From Paenibacillus dendritiformis (GTDB taxonomy: Bacteria > Bacillota > Bacilli > Paenibacillales > Paenibacillaceae), in contig NZ_LDIG01000151.1 of the NCBI RefSeq assembly GCF_015845845.1, positions 1 to 64,000 on the forward strand: DNA of 64,000 nucleotides, read 5' to 3'. The notes under the pieces are model-generated. The model saw only the letters and a list, made by a program, of their open reading frames with translations. It had not been told where the DNA came from and made no database searches. Position numbers and translations under genes: made by a program. Below are positions 1-8,922 of this stretch, in pieces (position 1 is the stretch's first letter; each line of letters starts with the position of its first letter).

Positions 1-426
1 CATTTGGCTGACTATCTCAAGGACAAGGGGAGAAATCGTTTCCCCGATCCCGAACACGTCGCCCGCTGTATTCAAAAGGCGGCTCGGACCTCGTACCGTC
101 TCTCGAAGGTTGTCGAGGATTCCATTGATTTGGTGCTGGGCACCTCGATTCAGTCGATCCGGAGCATCCAGAGTCAGCTTAAAGAGCTTGACAAGGCGAT
201 TGAGCGCATTTTAGACGGCATTTCCGGCAGCCAGTGCCTCCGTTCCATTCCGGGCATTGATCGGGTTTACGCCGCTGGTATCCTGGCCGAGATTGGCGAC
301 ATCGACCGCTTCACGGATCAAGCCGCCTTGGCCAAGTATGCGGGTCTGACATGGTCCCAGTTAAATTATGGTATTTTACTTAATTTTCGACTGGGTCTAG
401 TTTGGCGATGCCCTTTTTGGGATTGA
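1..426 (+). pseudogene. IS110-family transposase remnant
   Basis: The reading frame is open at the left window edge, so the 5' part lies outside. Residues of the IS116/IS110/IS902 (Transposase_20) domain are visible: a coiled segment, then SIPGIDRVYAAGILAEIGDI and an AKYAGLTW motif, which normally lies about 100 residues before the C terminus. After that motif (about position 355) the protein loses family resemblance and stops at 426, so the 3' part looks deleted or replaced. IS110 enzymes are DEDD recombinases. This copy lacks the expected C-terminal serine-containing domain and is probably inactive. Confidence 0.75.
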
Positions 427-606
427 TCCTGCTGCACGCCAAGGAAATTTTCCAATTCTCATAAATCAGGGACTTGACATCATACCGCTGGACTTATAAA
501 AATAGGTTCGCCGCGGGATGCAGACGTCAGATGGCCCTCTATCATCTTATGATCGGTGTCGAGGGATGTCAAAACATGAAACTGTTATTTTTCCGTAAAG
601 AGGGGA

Positions 607-654
607 TTGACATGTGTTTTGACCCTGCTATAATCTTAATAGTAATAATTACGA
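607..654 (+). promoter_or_regulatory. znuA promoter with Zur-like operator
   Basis: A -35 TTGACA (607-612) and an extended -10 TGCTATAAT (626-634, core 629-634) lie 16 bp apart. They are followed at 640-654 by TAGTAATAATTACGA. This differs at one base from the B. subtilis Zur core TCGTAAT-N-ATTACGA and overlaps the expected transcription start. The downstream genes encode a zinc ABC transporter, so repression by Zn-loaded Zur is the natural reading. Confidence 0.8.
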
Positions 655-690
655 AATAGAAAGAACAAGGACAGGAAAGGGAGTTGGAAT

Positions 691-1695
691 ATGAATCTTC
701 GGAAACGACGTCTGTCGCTGCGGTTCATGATGCTGGCGCTGCTCGCTTGCGCTCTTGTGCTGCTCAATGCATGCGGCAATAACGATTCGGCTGCGGAAGG
801 AGCGGCCGACGGGAAGGTCAATGTGATAACAAGCTTCTATCCGATTTATTTCATGGCGAGCGAGATTGGAGGGGAGCATGCTCAGGTAACCAATCTGATC
901 CCGACGGGAGTCGAGCCGCATGACTGGACGCCGAAGAGCCGGGATTTGCAGAATGCGTCCAATGCGCAGCTGCTGCTCGTGAACGGAGCCGGATTCGAAG
1001 GCTGGCTGCCGGATTTCCAAAAGGGGCTTGATGCGGACTCGAAGGTGAAGACCGTCGAGGTCAGCGATGGAATCACGCTGATAAAGGCGAGCGAAGAGGA
1101 AGAGGAGCACGGAGAAGAAGCGCATCACGAGGGCGAGCATGCTCACGAGGACGAACATGGGCATAACCATGGCGATATCGATCCGCATACGTGGATCAGT
1201 CCCAAGTCTGCGCTCGTTATGGTTGAGAATGTGAAGAACGCGCTAGTGGATGCCGATCCGGAGCATCGCGCCGACTATGAGAAGAACTATGATCAATTGA
1301 AAGCGAAGCTGGCTTCGATCGATGAGGAATACACGTCGAAGCTGAAGAACGTGACAAAGCGCGATATCGTCGTGTCGCACCAAGCCTTCGGTTACTTGGC
1401 GCGGGATTATGATCTTCGCCAGCATGCGATCATGGGCATTTCCCCGGATGCGGAGCCGCGCGCCCAGGATTTGCTGAATCTGGCGAAGCTGGTGCAGGAG
1501 AAGCAGTTGAAATATGTATTTTTCGAGGAACTGGTATCTGATCAACTGGCCCAGACGCTGGCATCCGAAGCGAAGGTCGACACGCTCGTCTTGAATCCGC
1601 TGGAAGGCTTGACGCAGGAGCAGGAAGCGGCGGGCGATAATTATTTGACGCTGATGGAACGCAACTTGCAAAATCTCCTTCTCGCGTTACAATAA
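691..1695 (+). CDS. znuA: zinc ABC transporter substrate-binding lipoprotein
   Basis: Solute-binding lipoprotein (334 aa) of the cluster A-I metal transporter family, expected to capture Zn(II) outside the membrane and pass it to ZnuB. It has a signal peptide with lipobox LNAC (Cys28), the conserved EPHDW (His77) and DPHTW (His166) ligand motifs, SHQAFGYLA, and a His/Glu-rich loop at about residues 134-160. That loop is typical of zinc-specific rather than manganese-specific members. It is first in an operon with znuC and znuB and carries a Zur-like box in its promoter, which supports zinc. The start ATG follows a GGGAGTTGG-type ribosome site. AdcA/YcdH (ZnuA in B. subtilis) is the equivalent. 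Confidence 0.93.
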   Translation: MNLRKRRLSLRFMMLALLACALVLLNACGNNDSAAEGAADGKVNVITSFYPIYFMASEIGGEHAQVTNLIPTGVEPHDWTPKSRDLQNASNAQLLLVNGAGFEGWLPDFQKGLDADSKVKTVEVSDGITLIKASEEEEEHGEEAHHEGEHAHEDEHGHNHGDIDPHTWISPKSALVMVENVKNALVDADPEHRADYEKNYDQLKAKLASIDEEYTSKLKNVTKRDIVVSHQAFGYLARDYDLRQHAIMGISPDAEPRAQDLLNLAKLVQEKQLKYVFFEELVSDQLAQTLASEAKVDTLVLNPLEGLTQEQEAAGDNYLTLMERNLQNLLLALQ

Positions 1696-1749
1696 GAAGG
1701 ATACATTCCGGCGCGGGCGGCGAGCCGGCCGGGAGGATAAGGAAGAGAG

Positions 1750-2508
1750 ATGACTAGAACAATGCACGTAACCGATCCCTGCCACGGGCAGGTCATCACG
1801 TTGGATCATGTCGGTTTTGACTACGAAGGGCAGAAGGTCTTCGAGAATGTGAACTTCACGGTGCGAGAGCGGGACTTCGTCGGGGTCATCGGGGCGAACG
1901 GGGCAGGCAAGACGACGCTGCTGCGCTTGATGGTAGGCCTGCTCCGGCCTACCGCCGGGGAAGTAAGGCTGTTCGGCACGCCGATTCAGCGGTTCAAGCA
2001 GTGGGAACGCGTAGGTTATGTTCCGCAAAAAAATTCGTTCAATCCGCTGTTCCCCGCCACGGTCATGGAGGTGGTGCAGTCCGGGATGTATAATCGGAGA
2101 CGCATGTTCCGCAGGCTGTCGAAGCAGGAAATCAGCCAATGCATCGATGCGATGGCCGCGATGCGGATCGAGGATCTGGCTCACAAAAAAATCGGGCAGC
2201 TGTCCGGGGGACAGCAGCAGCGCGTCTTTTTGGCCCGGGCGATGGTGAACAAGCCGGAGCTGATGATTTTGGACGAACCGACCGTCGGCATCGATGCCGG
2301 CACCCAGAAGGAATTTTTCAGCCTGCTGCAGCATTTGCATGAGCATCACCGGATGACCTTCGTCATGGTCTCCCACGATCTGGACCTGGTGAATTCTTGG
2401 CTTGGCGACGAGCCGGCCGGCACCTGCGGGAAGTTCCACTTCTATGTGAAGCACTCTCATGAGGCGGAATGTCTGGAGCCGGGTTTGACGCATGGCGTCA
2501 ATGTCTGA
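1750..2508 (+). CDS. znuC: zinc ABC transporter ATP-binding protein
   Basis: ATPase subunit (252 aa) powering zinc import through ZnuB. It shows Walker A GANGAGKTTLLR, signature LSGGQQQR, Walker B LMILDEPTVGID and the H-loop VSHD. The C-terminal tail after the H-loop carries Cys and His residues (CGKFHFYVKHSHEAEC), which could add a regulatory metal site; this is inference. It begins 54 bp after znuA with an AGGAT/GGAAG ribosome site and is followed by the permease gene. Confidence 0.92.
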   Translation: MTRTMHVTDPCHGQVITLDHVGFDYEGQKVFENVNFTVRERDFVGVIGANGAGKTTLLRLMVGLLRPTAGEVRLFGTPIQRFKQWERVGYVPQKNSFNPLFPATVMEVVQSGMYNRRRMFRRLSKQEISQCIDAMAAMRIEDLAHKKIGQLSGGQQQRVFLARAMVNKPELMILDEPTVGIDAGTQKEFFSLLQHLHEHHRMTFVMVSHDLDLVNSWLGDEPAGTCGKFHFYVKHSHEAECLEPGLTHGVNV

Positions 2509-2558
2509 ATGCCGCTGCGGGATGCGGCTAGCAAATGATGTGAAGGGGTCGGTATAGA

Positions 2559-3362
2559 TTGGATATTATATTTTCGGAATTTTTCCAGAGAGCCCTTATC
2601 GGCGGTCTGTTCATCGGGATTACCGGACCGCTGATGGGGATGTTTCTCGTGCTGCGCCGGCTGTCCATGATCGGGGACACCTTGGCCCATGTCACGATTG
2701 CCGGGGTGGCGCTTGGCTTTTTGCTCGGCATTTATCCGCTCGCGATGGGAGTCGTCTTCGCCCTGCTGGGGGCGGTGGCGATTGAGCGGCTCCGCAAGGC
2801 GTATAAGACGTATGCGGAGCTGTCGATAGCCGTTATCATGTCTGGCGGCGTTGCGTTGGCCTCGCTCTTTTTCACGCTGGGACGAAGCTTCAACGCGAAC
2901 GTGACCAATTATTTATTCGGCAGCATCTACACGCTGAACGGTACCGATTTAACGGTGGTCGGAGCCGTTACGGTCATCGTCGTTGTGTTTATGCTGATTT
3001 TTTTCAAGGAAATGTTCATGCTGACCTTCGATGAGGATGCGGCCGCGGTGAACGGGCTACCGGTTCGCTGGTTGAATATTGCCGTGACCGTGCTGACGGC
3101 GCTTGTCATCAGCGTGGCGATTAAAATCGTCGGCGCCTTGCTCGTATCGGCGCTCTTGACGATTCCGGTCGCGACCAGCCTGCTCCTCGCCAAGAGCTTC
3201 AAAAGGGCGGTCATCGTCTCCGTGCTCGTCTCGGAATCCGCCGTCATTGCCGGGCTGCTCATGGCAGGCGTGTGGAATCTGGCGCCCGGAGCGACGATTG
3301 TATTACTATTGATTGCCATGTTAATATTAACCTTAGTGATACGCCGGGGGGTAAAGGTATAG
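2559..3362 (+). CDS. znuB: zinc ABC transporter permease
   Basis: Integral membrane permease (267 aa) of the ABC-3 family, with about eight hydrophobic helices and the conserved GxxLxxxxLTIPVATSLLLAKS segment near residues 190-215. It starts with TTG at 2559 behind GAAGGGG (2542-2548). Together with ZnuA and ZnuC it forms a complete importer. Located 50 bp after znuC in the same operon. Confidence 0.92.
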   Translation: MDIIFSEFFQRALIGGLFIGITGPLMGMFLVLRRLSMIGDTLAHVTIAGVALGFLLGIYPLAMGVVFALLGAVAIERLRKAYKTYAELSIAVIMSGGVALASLFFTLGRSFNANVTNYLFGSIYTLNGTDLTVVGAVTVIVVVFMLIFFKEMFMLTFDEDAAAVNGLPVRWLNIAVTVLTALVISVAIKIVGALLVSALLTIPVATSLLLAKSFKRAVIVSVLVSESAVIAGLLMAGVWNLAPGATIVLLLIAMLILTLVIRRGVKV

Positions 3363-3434
3363 GTCTGTCGGAATGGCGGTCTTCCGCTCCATGCAAGCCG
3401 CCCCGGCGCGCGAACCAGGGAGGAGGCGGTCAAC

Positions 3435-4151
3435 ATGTCGGATGTAACGGTCTGGGTTGCCTTTTGGGCAGGAGTCATATCATTTATTTCCCCGTGCTGC
3501 TTGCCGTTGTATCCCACGTTTCTTTCAATTATAACGGGCATGTCCGTCAATCAATTGAAGGAAGAGCGCAACAAGCGGGTCGTTCGCTGGAAGACGATGA
3601 CGCATACACTGTTTTTCATTCTTGGGGTCAGCGTCGTTTTTTATACGCTGGGGTTGAGCGCGACCTTCCTCGGATCGTTCCTGGCTGAATACCGGGATAC
3701 GGTCCGTCAAATGTCAGCGATTATCATCATCGCGATGGGCCTTGTCATCATGGGCGTCTTCCGCCCCCAACTGCTGATGAAGGAATGGAAGTTCGACGTG
3801 GCGCGCAAGGGAGGCTACTTCGGATCGTTTTTGTTCGGAATGGGCTTCTCGGCGGGATGGTCTCCGTGCGTCGGGCCGATTCTCGGGGCTATCTTCACCT
3901 TGTCGGCTTCTCAGCCGAGCCTTGGCATCGTGATGACGACGGCCTACTGCATCGGCTTCGGGCTGCCGTTTTTCATCTTGTCGTTTTTTATCGGATCGGC
4001 GCGTTGGCTGCTTCGTTATTCGAATGCGATGATGAAGTTCGGCGGCGCGGTGATGATTATTATGGGGGTGCTGCTGTTTACGGATCATTTGAACCAGATC
4101 AATATATGGCTGCAGCAGATCACGCCGGATTGGCTCAAGCGGCTTACATAG
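3435..4151 (+). CDS. ccdA: cytochrome c biogenesis / thiol-disulfide membrane protein CcdA
   Basis: A six-helix membrane protein (238 aa) of the CcdA/DsbD-beta family. It carries the paired redox cysteines in SPCCLPLYP (Cys21/Cys22 region) and WSPCVGPILG. CcdA moves reducing equivalents from cytosolic thioredoxin to extracytoplasmic thiol proteins such as ResA (cytochrome c maturation) and StoA (spore cortex synthesis). The start ATG follows GGAGGAGGCGG. It lies 72 bp after znuB and may be cotranscribed. A bidirectional terminator separates it from the convergent splB. Confidence 0.88.
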   Translation: MSDVTVWVAFWAGVISFISPCCLPLYPTFLSIITGMSVNQLKEERNKRVVRWKTMTHTLFFILGVSVVFYTLGLSATFLGSFLAEYRDTVRQMSAIIIIAMGLVIMGVFRPQLLMKEWKFDVARKGGYFGSFLFGMGFSAGWSPCVGPILGAIFTLSASQPSLGIVMTTAYCIGFGLPFFILSFFIGSARWLLRYSNAMMKFGGAVMIIMGVLLFTDHLNQINIWLQQITPDWLKRLT

Positions 4152-4192
4152 GAGCGGCATCGGCTCGCAGAACTTGATGCTGCGCGCCAGTG

Positions 4193-4238
4193 AACCGGGC
4201 ATGATCTCTCCGGATGGAGACGGCATGCCCGGTTTGTT
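4193..4238. terminator. bidirectional terminator between ccdA and splB
   Basis: Inverted repeat AACCGGGCATG (4193-4203) / CATGCCCGGTT (4224-4234), with a smaller inner stem and a short T tract. It lies between two convergent genes. Confidence 0.7.
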
Positions 4239-4261
4239 GCCGTTGGCGCTCGGACTCCGGC

Positions 4262-5329
4262 TTACGTGAAATAGAGGACGCGGGAAGCCGGGAAGTAGTC
4301 GCCGATTCGCCCGGCGATGAATTCCTTCAACCGGTTCGCCCGCTCATCCGGATAGACATATTTCCCTTGTCCCCAGCGGCCCCACTTATATTTGCGCTCC
4401 GCGATATTCATCTCCAGCTTGCTTTTCGGATAGCGCTTTTCGATGACGGCTTTGGCCGTCTTCGTGAAGCGGTGCTGAATCAGCTCGAACGTGATTCCCT
4501 CGCTTGCTTCCCGCGGCAAGGCTCCGGCCAACGTCATGAGCAGCTTGTCATACCCTTCCTCCCACCCGTCATGCCACATAATCGGCGCGATGATGAAGCC
4601 AAGCGGATAACCGGCTGCGGCGATGCGCCGGGCCGCCTCGATCCGCTCCTCGAAGCGCGAGGTGGCGGGCTCGAAGTGGCGAATGACATAGTCGCTGTTG
4701 ATGCTGAAGCGGACATCGGTGCGGCCGCCGTGCCGGAGCGGGAGGAGCGGATCGACATGATGGTACTTCGTGACGAAGCGGAGCTTGGCGAAGGGCTCGT
4801 CGGCCATCCGCTCGATCAGGTCGGACAGACTGCCGGTGATATGCTCGATGCTCAGCGGATCCGAGGTGCAGGACGCTTCGAAGCGCGTAATCTCCGGCTT
4901 CCGCTCTTCGATGTAGCGCACGGCCGCCGCCCATATGTCATCCGTGTTGACATATACCCGGATATAGGGCTTGGCCCCGAGCGTTGTCTGGAGATAGCAA
5001 TAATGGCAATGGCCGATGCACCCGGTTCCGATCGGAATCGCGTATTCGGCGGAAGGCTTTGATTGATCGAAGGTCAAGGTTTTGCGGACGCCGACGACAA
5101 GAGTGCGCTTTGCCATCCGGTATTTCTCCGCATCGGTATCCCCCGGCAAGTCCAGAATCCGGTTATGCGAAGTCGTCATCCGGTATTCTATTCCCTTTGA
5201 CTTGACCCATTTCATAATCTGACGGCCCTTCGGATATTCAAGCGCCCCCGGCTCGAAATAGACGAGATCAGGGACAAAAAGCCGCGTCTCCCGCCGCTTC
5301 TCCTGCTGTGTTGCGGACTGTGACGCCAT
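4262..5329 (-). CDS. splB: spore photoproduct lyase
   Basis: Radical-SAM DNA repair enzyme (355 aa) that reverts the spore photoproduct (5-thyminyl-5,6-dihydrothymine) to two thymines on germination. The cluster-binding motif is CxxxCxxC at Cys104, Cys108 and Cys111 (GTGCIGHCHYCYLQT). The family catalytic Cys is expected in the segment around residue 155 (EASCTSDPLSIEH). Length matches the family. The ATG at 5329 is preceded by a GGAGGAGGG ribosome site. A sigma-G-like -10 lies upstream. B. subtilis transcribes splAB in the forespore; no splA is seen here. Confidence 0.93.
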   Translation of the reverse strand: MASQSATQQEKRRETRLFVPDLVYFEPGALEYPKGRQIMKWVKSKGIEYRMTTSHNRILDLPGDTDAEKYRMAKRTLVVGVRKTLTFDQSKPSAEYAIPIGTGCIGHCHYCYLQTTLGAKPYIRVYVNTDDIWAAAVRYIEERKPEITRFEASCTSDPLSIEHITGSLSDLIERMADEPFAKLRFVTKYHHVDPLLPLRHGGRTDVRFSINSDYVIRHFEPATSRFEERIEAARRIAAAGYPLGFIIAPIMWHDGWEEGYDKLLMTLAGALPREASEGITFELIQHRFTKTAKAVIEKRYPKSKLEMNIAERKYKWGRWGQGKYVYPDERANRLKEFIAGRIGDYFPASRVLYFT

Positions 5330-5410
5330 TTTGCGCCTATCCCTCCTCCATAATCGGTTACCGCCGGCCTGCGATGGGCTGGATGGCCCCGGCAGGCATT
5401 CCTGCCCGGT

Positions 5411-5417
5411 TAGTATG
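5411..5417 (-). promoter_or_regulatory. candidate sigma-G -10 element for splB
   Basis: On the minus strand CATACTA is a perfect sigma-G -10 (consensus CATnnTA), about 80 bp upstream of the splB start. The -35 region about 18 bp further upstream only partly matches. The call leans on the known forespore expression of splB. Confidence 0.4.
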
Positions 5418-5468
5418 CGTCATTTTCAGGCAGAATCGCTTGGAAAAAGCCGTATTTCCCTGCAATGG

Positions 5469-5498
5469 TTGAACTTGCTTACATGAACATGGTACACT
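5469..5498 (+). promoter_or_regulatory. possible mntR promoter
   Basis: TTGAAC (5469-5474) and TACACT (5493-5498) are separated by 18 bp and lie about 48 bp before mntR. A reasonable housekeeping promoter, not more. Confidence 0.4.
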
Positions 5499-5545
5499 AT
5501 CTTATGGATATTGTTAGCGATCGTGGATGAAATGAGGGACGCTTG

Positions 5546-5974
5546 ATGCCTACGCCAAGCATGGAAGATTATTTGGAACGTATTTATAAGCTGATTGATG
5601 AGAAAGGGTACGCCCGTGTATCGGATATTGCGGAAGGGCTGGAGGTACATCCGTCTTCCGTTACGAAGATGATTCAGAAGCTGGATAAGGATCAATATCT
5701 GATCTATGAGAAATACCGCGGGCTCGTGCTGACGAGCAAGGGCAAAAAAATCGGCAAACGGCTTGTGGACCGCCACCATCTGCTGGAGGAATTCCTGGAG
5801 ATGATCGGCGTGCAGCATGAGAACATCTACACGGATGTGGAAGGAATCGAGCATCATTTGAGCTGGGATTCCATTACGTGCATCGAGGCGCTTGTCGAAT
5901 ATTTCAAGCGTGACCCCGAGCGTATCAAGGATCTCGCCGGCGTGCGCGGCGAATTGGAGAACGAATCTTCGTAA
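5546..5974 (+). CDS. mntR: manganese-responsive transcriptional regulator MntR
   Basis: DtxR-family repressor (142 aa, the same length as B. subtilis MntR) that senses Mn(II) and represses manganese uptake genes. It has an N-terminal winged helix ([24 protein letters not shown]) followed by the dimerisation and metal-binding domain with [10 protein letters not shown] and GIEHHLSW, which supply the Glu/His ligands. The ATG at 5546 is preferred over the TTG at 5543 because it sits 7 nt after the AGGG ribosome site. The gene is monocistronic with its own terminator. Confidence 0.94.
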   Translation: MPTPSMEDYLERIYKLIDEKGYARVSDIAEGLEVHPSSVTKMIQKLDKDQYLIYEKYRGLVLTSKGKKIGKRLVDRHHLLEEFLEMIGVQHENIYTDVEGIEHHLSWDSITCIEALVEYFKRDPERIKDLAGVRGELENESS

Positions 5975-6010
5975 AAACATCTGTTTCGAGAGAAACAGAT
6001 GTTTTGTTTT
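5974..6010 (+). terminator. mntR terminator
   Basis: Fourteen-base-pair inverted repeat (5974-5987 / 5992-6005) with loop GAGA, then a T-rich tract. It begins at the mntR stop codon. Confidence 0.85.
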
Positions 6011-6091
6011 GTGCGTCTAATATAGTAGGGCTTGAATACTTGAATAATTGACCAAGCCTGGAATATCAGATGCAAGGGAGAGAGAGGATTC

Positions 6092-7741
6092 ATGACAATC
6101 TGGAGACGCCTTCTGTCGGGAACGATGGCGGCGCTCCTGTTCGGGGCCGGATTGGCGGCGCCTGCGCAGGCAGCGGCGAACGACATTACCATTTATCTCG
6201 ATCAGAAGAGGCTGGTCACGGACGTGGCGCCTTATCTGGTGCCGGGGAAGAACGTAACGATGCTTCCGTTCCGGGCCGTCGGGGAAGCGGTCGGCGCGAC
6301 GGTAGGCTGGAACAAAAGCAAGCAGGAAGTGGAGTTCCGCAAGGATGGCACCGTCATCCAGCTCACAATCGGCAGTGATACGGCGCTCGTCAACGGGGAG
6401 AAGGTGGAACTGGACGCCGGAGCGCAGATGCGGGACAGCCGAACGATGGTGCCGCTGCGGTTCATCGGGGAGAACACGGGCCTGACCGTCAAGTGGAATC
6501 AGGAGGAGCGCAGGGTGAATCTGTTCACGAGCGAGGCAGGATCACAAGGCAATACAGGTCCCCAAGGCAATACAGGCTCACAAGGAAATACAGGTTCGCT
6601 AGGCAATGCTGGAGCGGAAGAAGAAATACATACCGAGGGCTTGAGAGGCACTTGGATTTCCACCGTATATAACATTGACTGGCCGGCCGATCCCCGCAAA
6701 GGGGCCAACCCGGAGCAGCAGAAGAAGCAATATTCCGATATGCTGGACAAGCTGCAGGGTATGGGGTTAAACGCGGTCTTCGTTCAGGTAAGACCGACAT
6801 CGGACGCCTTCTTCCCTTCGAAGCTACTTCCGTGGTCGGAATGGCTGACGGGGAAGCAGGGGCAGGACCCGGGGTATGATCCGCTCGCTTATATGATCGA
6901 AGAGACGCACCGGCGGGGAATGGAGTTCCATGCCTGGTTCAATCCGTTCCGGATCAGCGTCCAGGGAGACATCGCCAAGCTGGCCGCCGATCATCCGGCG
7001 AAGCAGCATCCGGATTGGGTCGTCAAGCACGGCGGCAAGCTGATGTATGATCCGGGCGTGCCGGAAGCGCGCCAGTTCATTATCGATACGATTATGGAAG
7101 TGGTGAACGGATACGATATCGACGGGGTCCACCTGGATGACTACTTCTATCCGTACGGACAAGCTGCCGAGCCATTCCGTGACGACGCTTCCTATAAAGC
7201 GTATAACAAAGTGTTCAGCAACAAAGGCGATTGGCGGCGCAACAATGTCAATCAATTCATACAGCAATTGAATGGAGAGATTAAGTCGAGCAAGGCGGAT
7301 ATCCGCTTCGGGGTCAGCCCATTCGGGGTATGGCGCAACTCGACGCTCGATCCGACGGGCTCGTTGACCCAGGCGGGCTACAACAGCTACGACGATCTGT
7401 ACGCCGATGTGCGCACCTGGATCAAGAACGGCTGGATCGATTACATCGCACCGCAAGTCTATTGGCATATCGGCCACAAAGCGGCTTCTTATGATACGCT
7501 GGTCGACTGGTGGGTGAAGGAGACGGCAGGCACCGGCGTCGATCTGTATATCGGACATGCCGCCTACAAGCTGGCGGACGCGAAGGAGAAGGATTGGTCC
7601 AGCGCCGATGTGCTTATCCGCCAACTGGACTACAACAAGCAATATAACAGCGTAGCCGGCAGCATTTTCTTCAGCGCCAAGGATCTGCTGAACAACACGA
7701 AGGACGTGGCTGCGCGGCTGAAGCAGTATTATGAGCAATAA
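6092..7741 (+). CDS. secreted glycosyl-hydrolase-like (GHL10/DUF187) protein with stalk domain
   Basis: A 549-aa exported protein. A signal peptide (to about residue 26, AQA-AA) is followed by a copper-amine-oxidase-N-like 'stalk' domain (about 30-150, VPLRFIGENTGLTVKWN). Next comes a short collagen-like linker built of GNTG units (about 151-175), then a GHL10/DUF187 TIM-barrel domain (about 180-545) with LRGTWISTVYNIDWP and DGVHLDDYFYPYG, where the barrel-end acids lie. The family acts on surface polysaccharides; the substrate cannot be told from sequence. It is a single gene with AGAGAGG before its ATG. Confidence 0.8.
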   Translation: MTIWRRLLSGTMAALLFGAGLAAPAQAAANDITIYLDQKRLVTDVAPYLVPGKNVTMLPFRAVGEAVGATVGWNKSKQEVEFRKDGTVIQLTIGSDTALVNGEKVELDAGAQMRDSRTMVPLRFIGENTGLTVKWNQEERRVNLFTSEAGSQGNTGPQGNTGSQGNTGSLGNAGAEEEIHTEGLRGTWISTVYNIDWPADPRKGANPEQQKKQYSDMLDKLQGMGLNAVFVQVRPTSDAFFPSKLLPWSEWLTGKQGQDPGYDPLAYMIEETHRRGMEFHAWFNPFRISVQGDIAKLAADHPAKQHPDWVVKHGGKLMYDPGVPEARQFIIDTIMEVVNGYDIDGVHLDDYFYPYGQAAEPFRDDASYKAYNKVFSNKGDWRRNNVNQFIQQLNGEIKSSKADIRFGVSPFGVWRNSTLDPTGSLTQAGYNSYDDLYADVRTWIKNGWIDYIAPQVYWHIGHKAASYDTLVDWWVKETAGTGVDLYIGHAAYKLADAKEKDWSSADVLIRQLDYNKQYNSVAGSIFFSAKDLLNNTKDVAARLKQYYEQ

Positions 7742-7838
7742 CAACACCGCACTTGTATAACCCATCATAACCGCCCTCTTCCGCGCATACATAACAGTAA
7801 TACGATCCGCATATGCGCCGGAAGGGGGTATTCCCTTT

Positions 7839-8816
7839 ATGAAAATCAATGCTGTTTTTGAAGGCGGCGGCGTCAAAGGCATTTCGTTGGCCGGAGCGGT
7901 GCAGGCCGCCGAGAACTACGGTTTTTCCTTCCATCGCGTGGCCGGAACTTCATCGGGTTCCGTGGTGGCCGCGCTCATCGCGGCAGGCTACTCGGCGGAA
8001 GAGATGCGCCAGCTCATGTTAGAGATGCCATTCTCCTCCTTCTTGCAGCGCACTCCGATTTTTCAAATCAAGTGGATTGGACCGGCGATGCGGCTGCTGC
8101 TCAAAAAAGGTTTATACTCCGGAGAACGGCTTGAATACTGGATCCACCAGCGGCTGCTGGAAAAAGGGGTACGCACCTTCGGGGACGTCAAGCCCGGCCG
8201 GCTGCGCATCATTGCCTCCGATATTTCCAACGGACGGCTGCTCGTGCTTCCCGACGATATTAAGCAGTACGGAATCGATCCGAACCGGTTTCCCGTAAGC
8301 CGGGCCGTCCGGATGAGCACCAGCATTCCGTATTTTTTTGATCCGGTCATCATCCGTCAATCCTTCCAGTCGGCCGTCCGCAAAAGCAAGCCGTTCAACA
8401 AACAGTTCTCCTATATCGTCGATGGAGGCTTATTGAGCAATTTTCCGCTATGGCTGTTCGATGAGGACGCGGCGGGCGGGGGCAAAAACTGCATTCCGAC
8501 GATCGGATTCCAAATGGTGGGGAAGAAGGAGAATCACCCGCACCGGATCTGCGGCCTGCTGTCGATGCTGCAAGCGATTTTCGGCACGATGATGTCCGCT
8601 CATGATCAGCGGTATATCGAGAAGCACAACCAGTACCGGACCATCAAAATTCCGACGCTTGGCATCGGCACGACCGATTTCGATCTCACGCTGGAGCAAA
8701 GCATGGCGTTGTTCGCCTCCGGTCTGGATGCGGGCACCGAGTTCTTTAAGAGCTGGGATTTCGGAAAGTACAAAGAGATGTTCAAGGCTTTTCATAGCCT
8801 GGTTCATAAAATATAA
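7839..8816 (+). CDS. patatin-like phospholipase
   Basis: A 325-aa patatin-family lipid acyl hydrolase. It has the oxyanion-hole glycine motif GGGVKG (residues 9-14), the GxSxG nucleophile elbow GTSSG (Ser38) and the catalytic Asp in DGG (Asp195), giving the Ser-Asp dyad. No signal peptide, so the protein is likely cytosolic or membrane-associated. The physiological substrate is unknown. A GGGGG-rich ribosome site precedes the ATG. The gene is monocistronic and convergent with the deacetylase gene. Confidence 0.85.
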   Translation: MKINAVFEGGGVKGISLAGAVQAAENYGFSFHRVAGTSSGSVVAALIAAGYSAEEMRQLMLEMPFSSFLQRTPIFQIKWIGPAMRLLLKKGLYSGERLEYWIHQRLLEKGVRTFGDVKPGRLRIIASDISNGRLLVLPDDIKQYGIDPNRFPVSRAVRMSTSIPYFFDPVIIRQSFQSAVRKSKPFNKQFSYIVDGGLLSNFPLWLFDEDAAGGGKNCIPTIGFQMVGKKENHPHRICGLLSMLQAIFGTMMSAHDQRYIEKHNQYRTIKIPTLGIGTTDFDLTLEQSMALFASGLDAGTEFFKSWDFGKYKEMFKAFHSLVHKI

Positions 8817-8818
8817 GC

Positions 8819-8856
8819 AAATAGCGCTGCCGCCTAAACCGCGGAGCGCTATTTCG
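8819..8856. terminator. terminator between patatin and deacetylase genes
   Basis: Inverted repeat AAATAGCGCT (8819-8828) / AGCGCTATTT (8845-8854) with an additional inner CCGC/GCGG stem. It starts at the patatin stop codon, between convergent genes. Confidence 0.65.
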
Positions 8857-8922
8857 GTTCGGTCTTGAATTCGGGCAGGAAAGGCGCGGGCGAAAAGTCA
8901 GGTTCGCGAAGAAAGGAACGCG

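Noticed and set aside
427-660. 61-aa ORF and promoter-like TTGACA after the IS110 remnant
   Set aside because: Peptide shows no family features; TTGACA at 474 lacks a properly spaced -10. Probably IS flank sequence.
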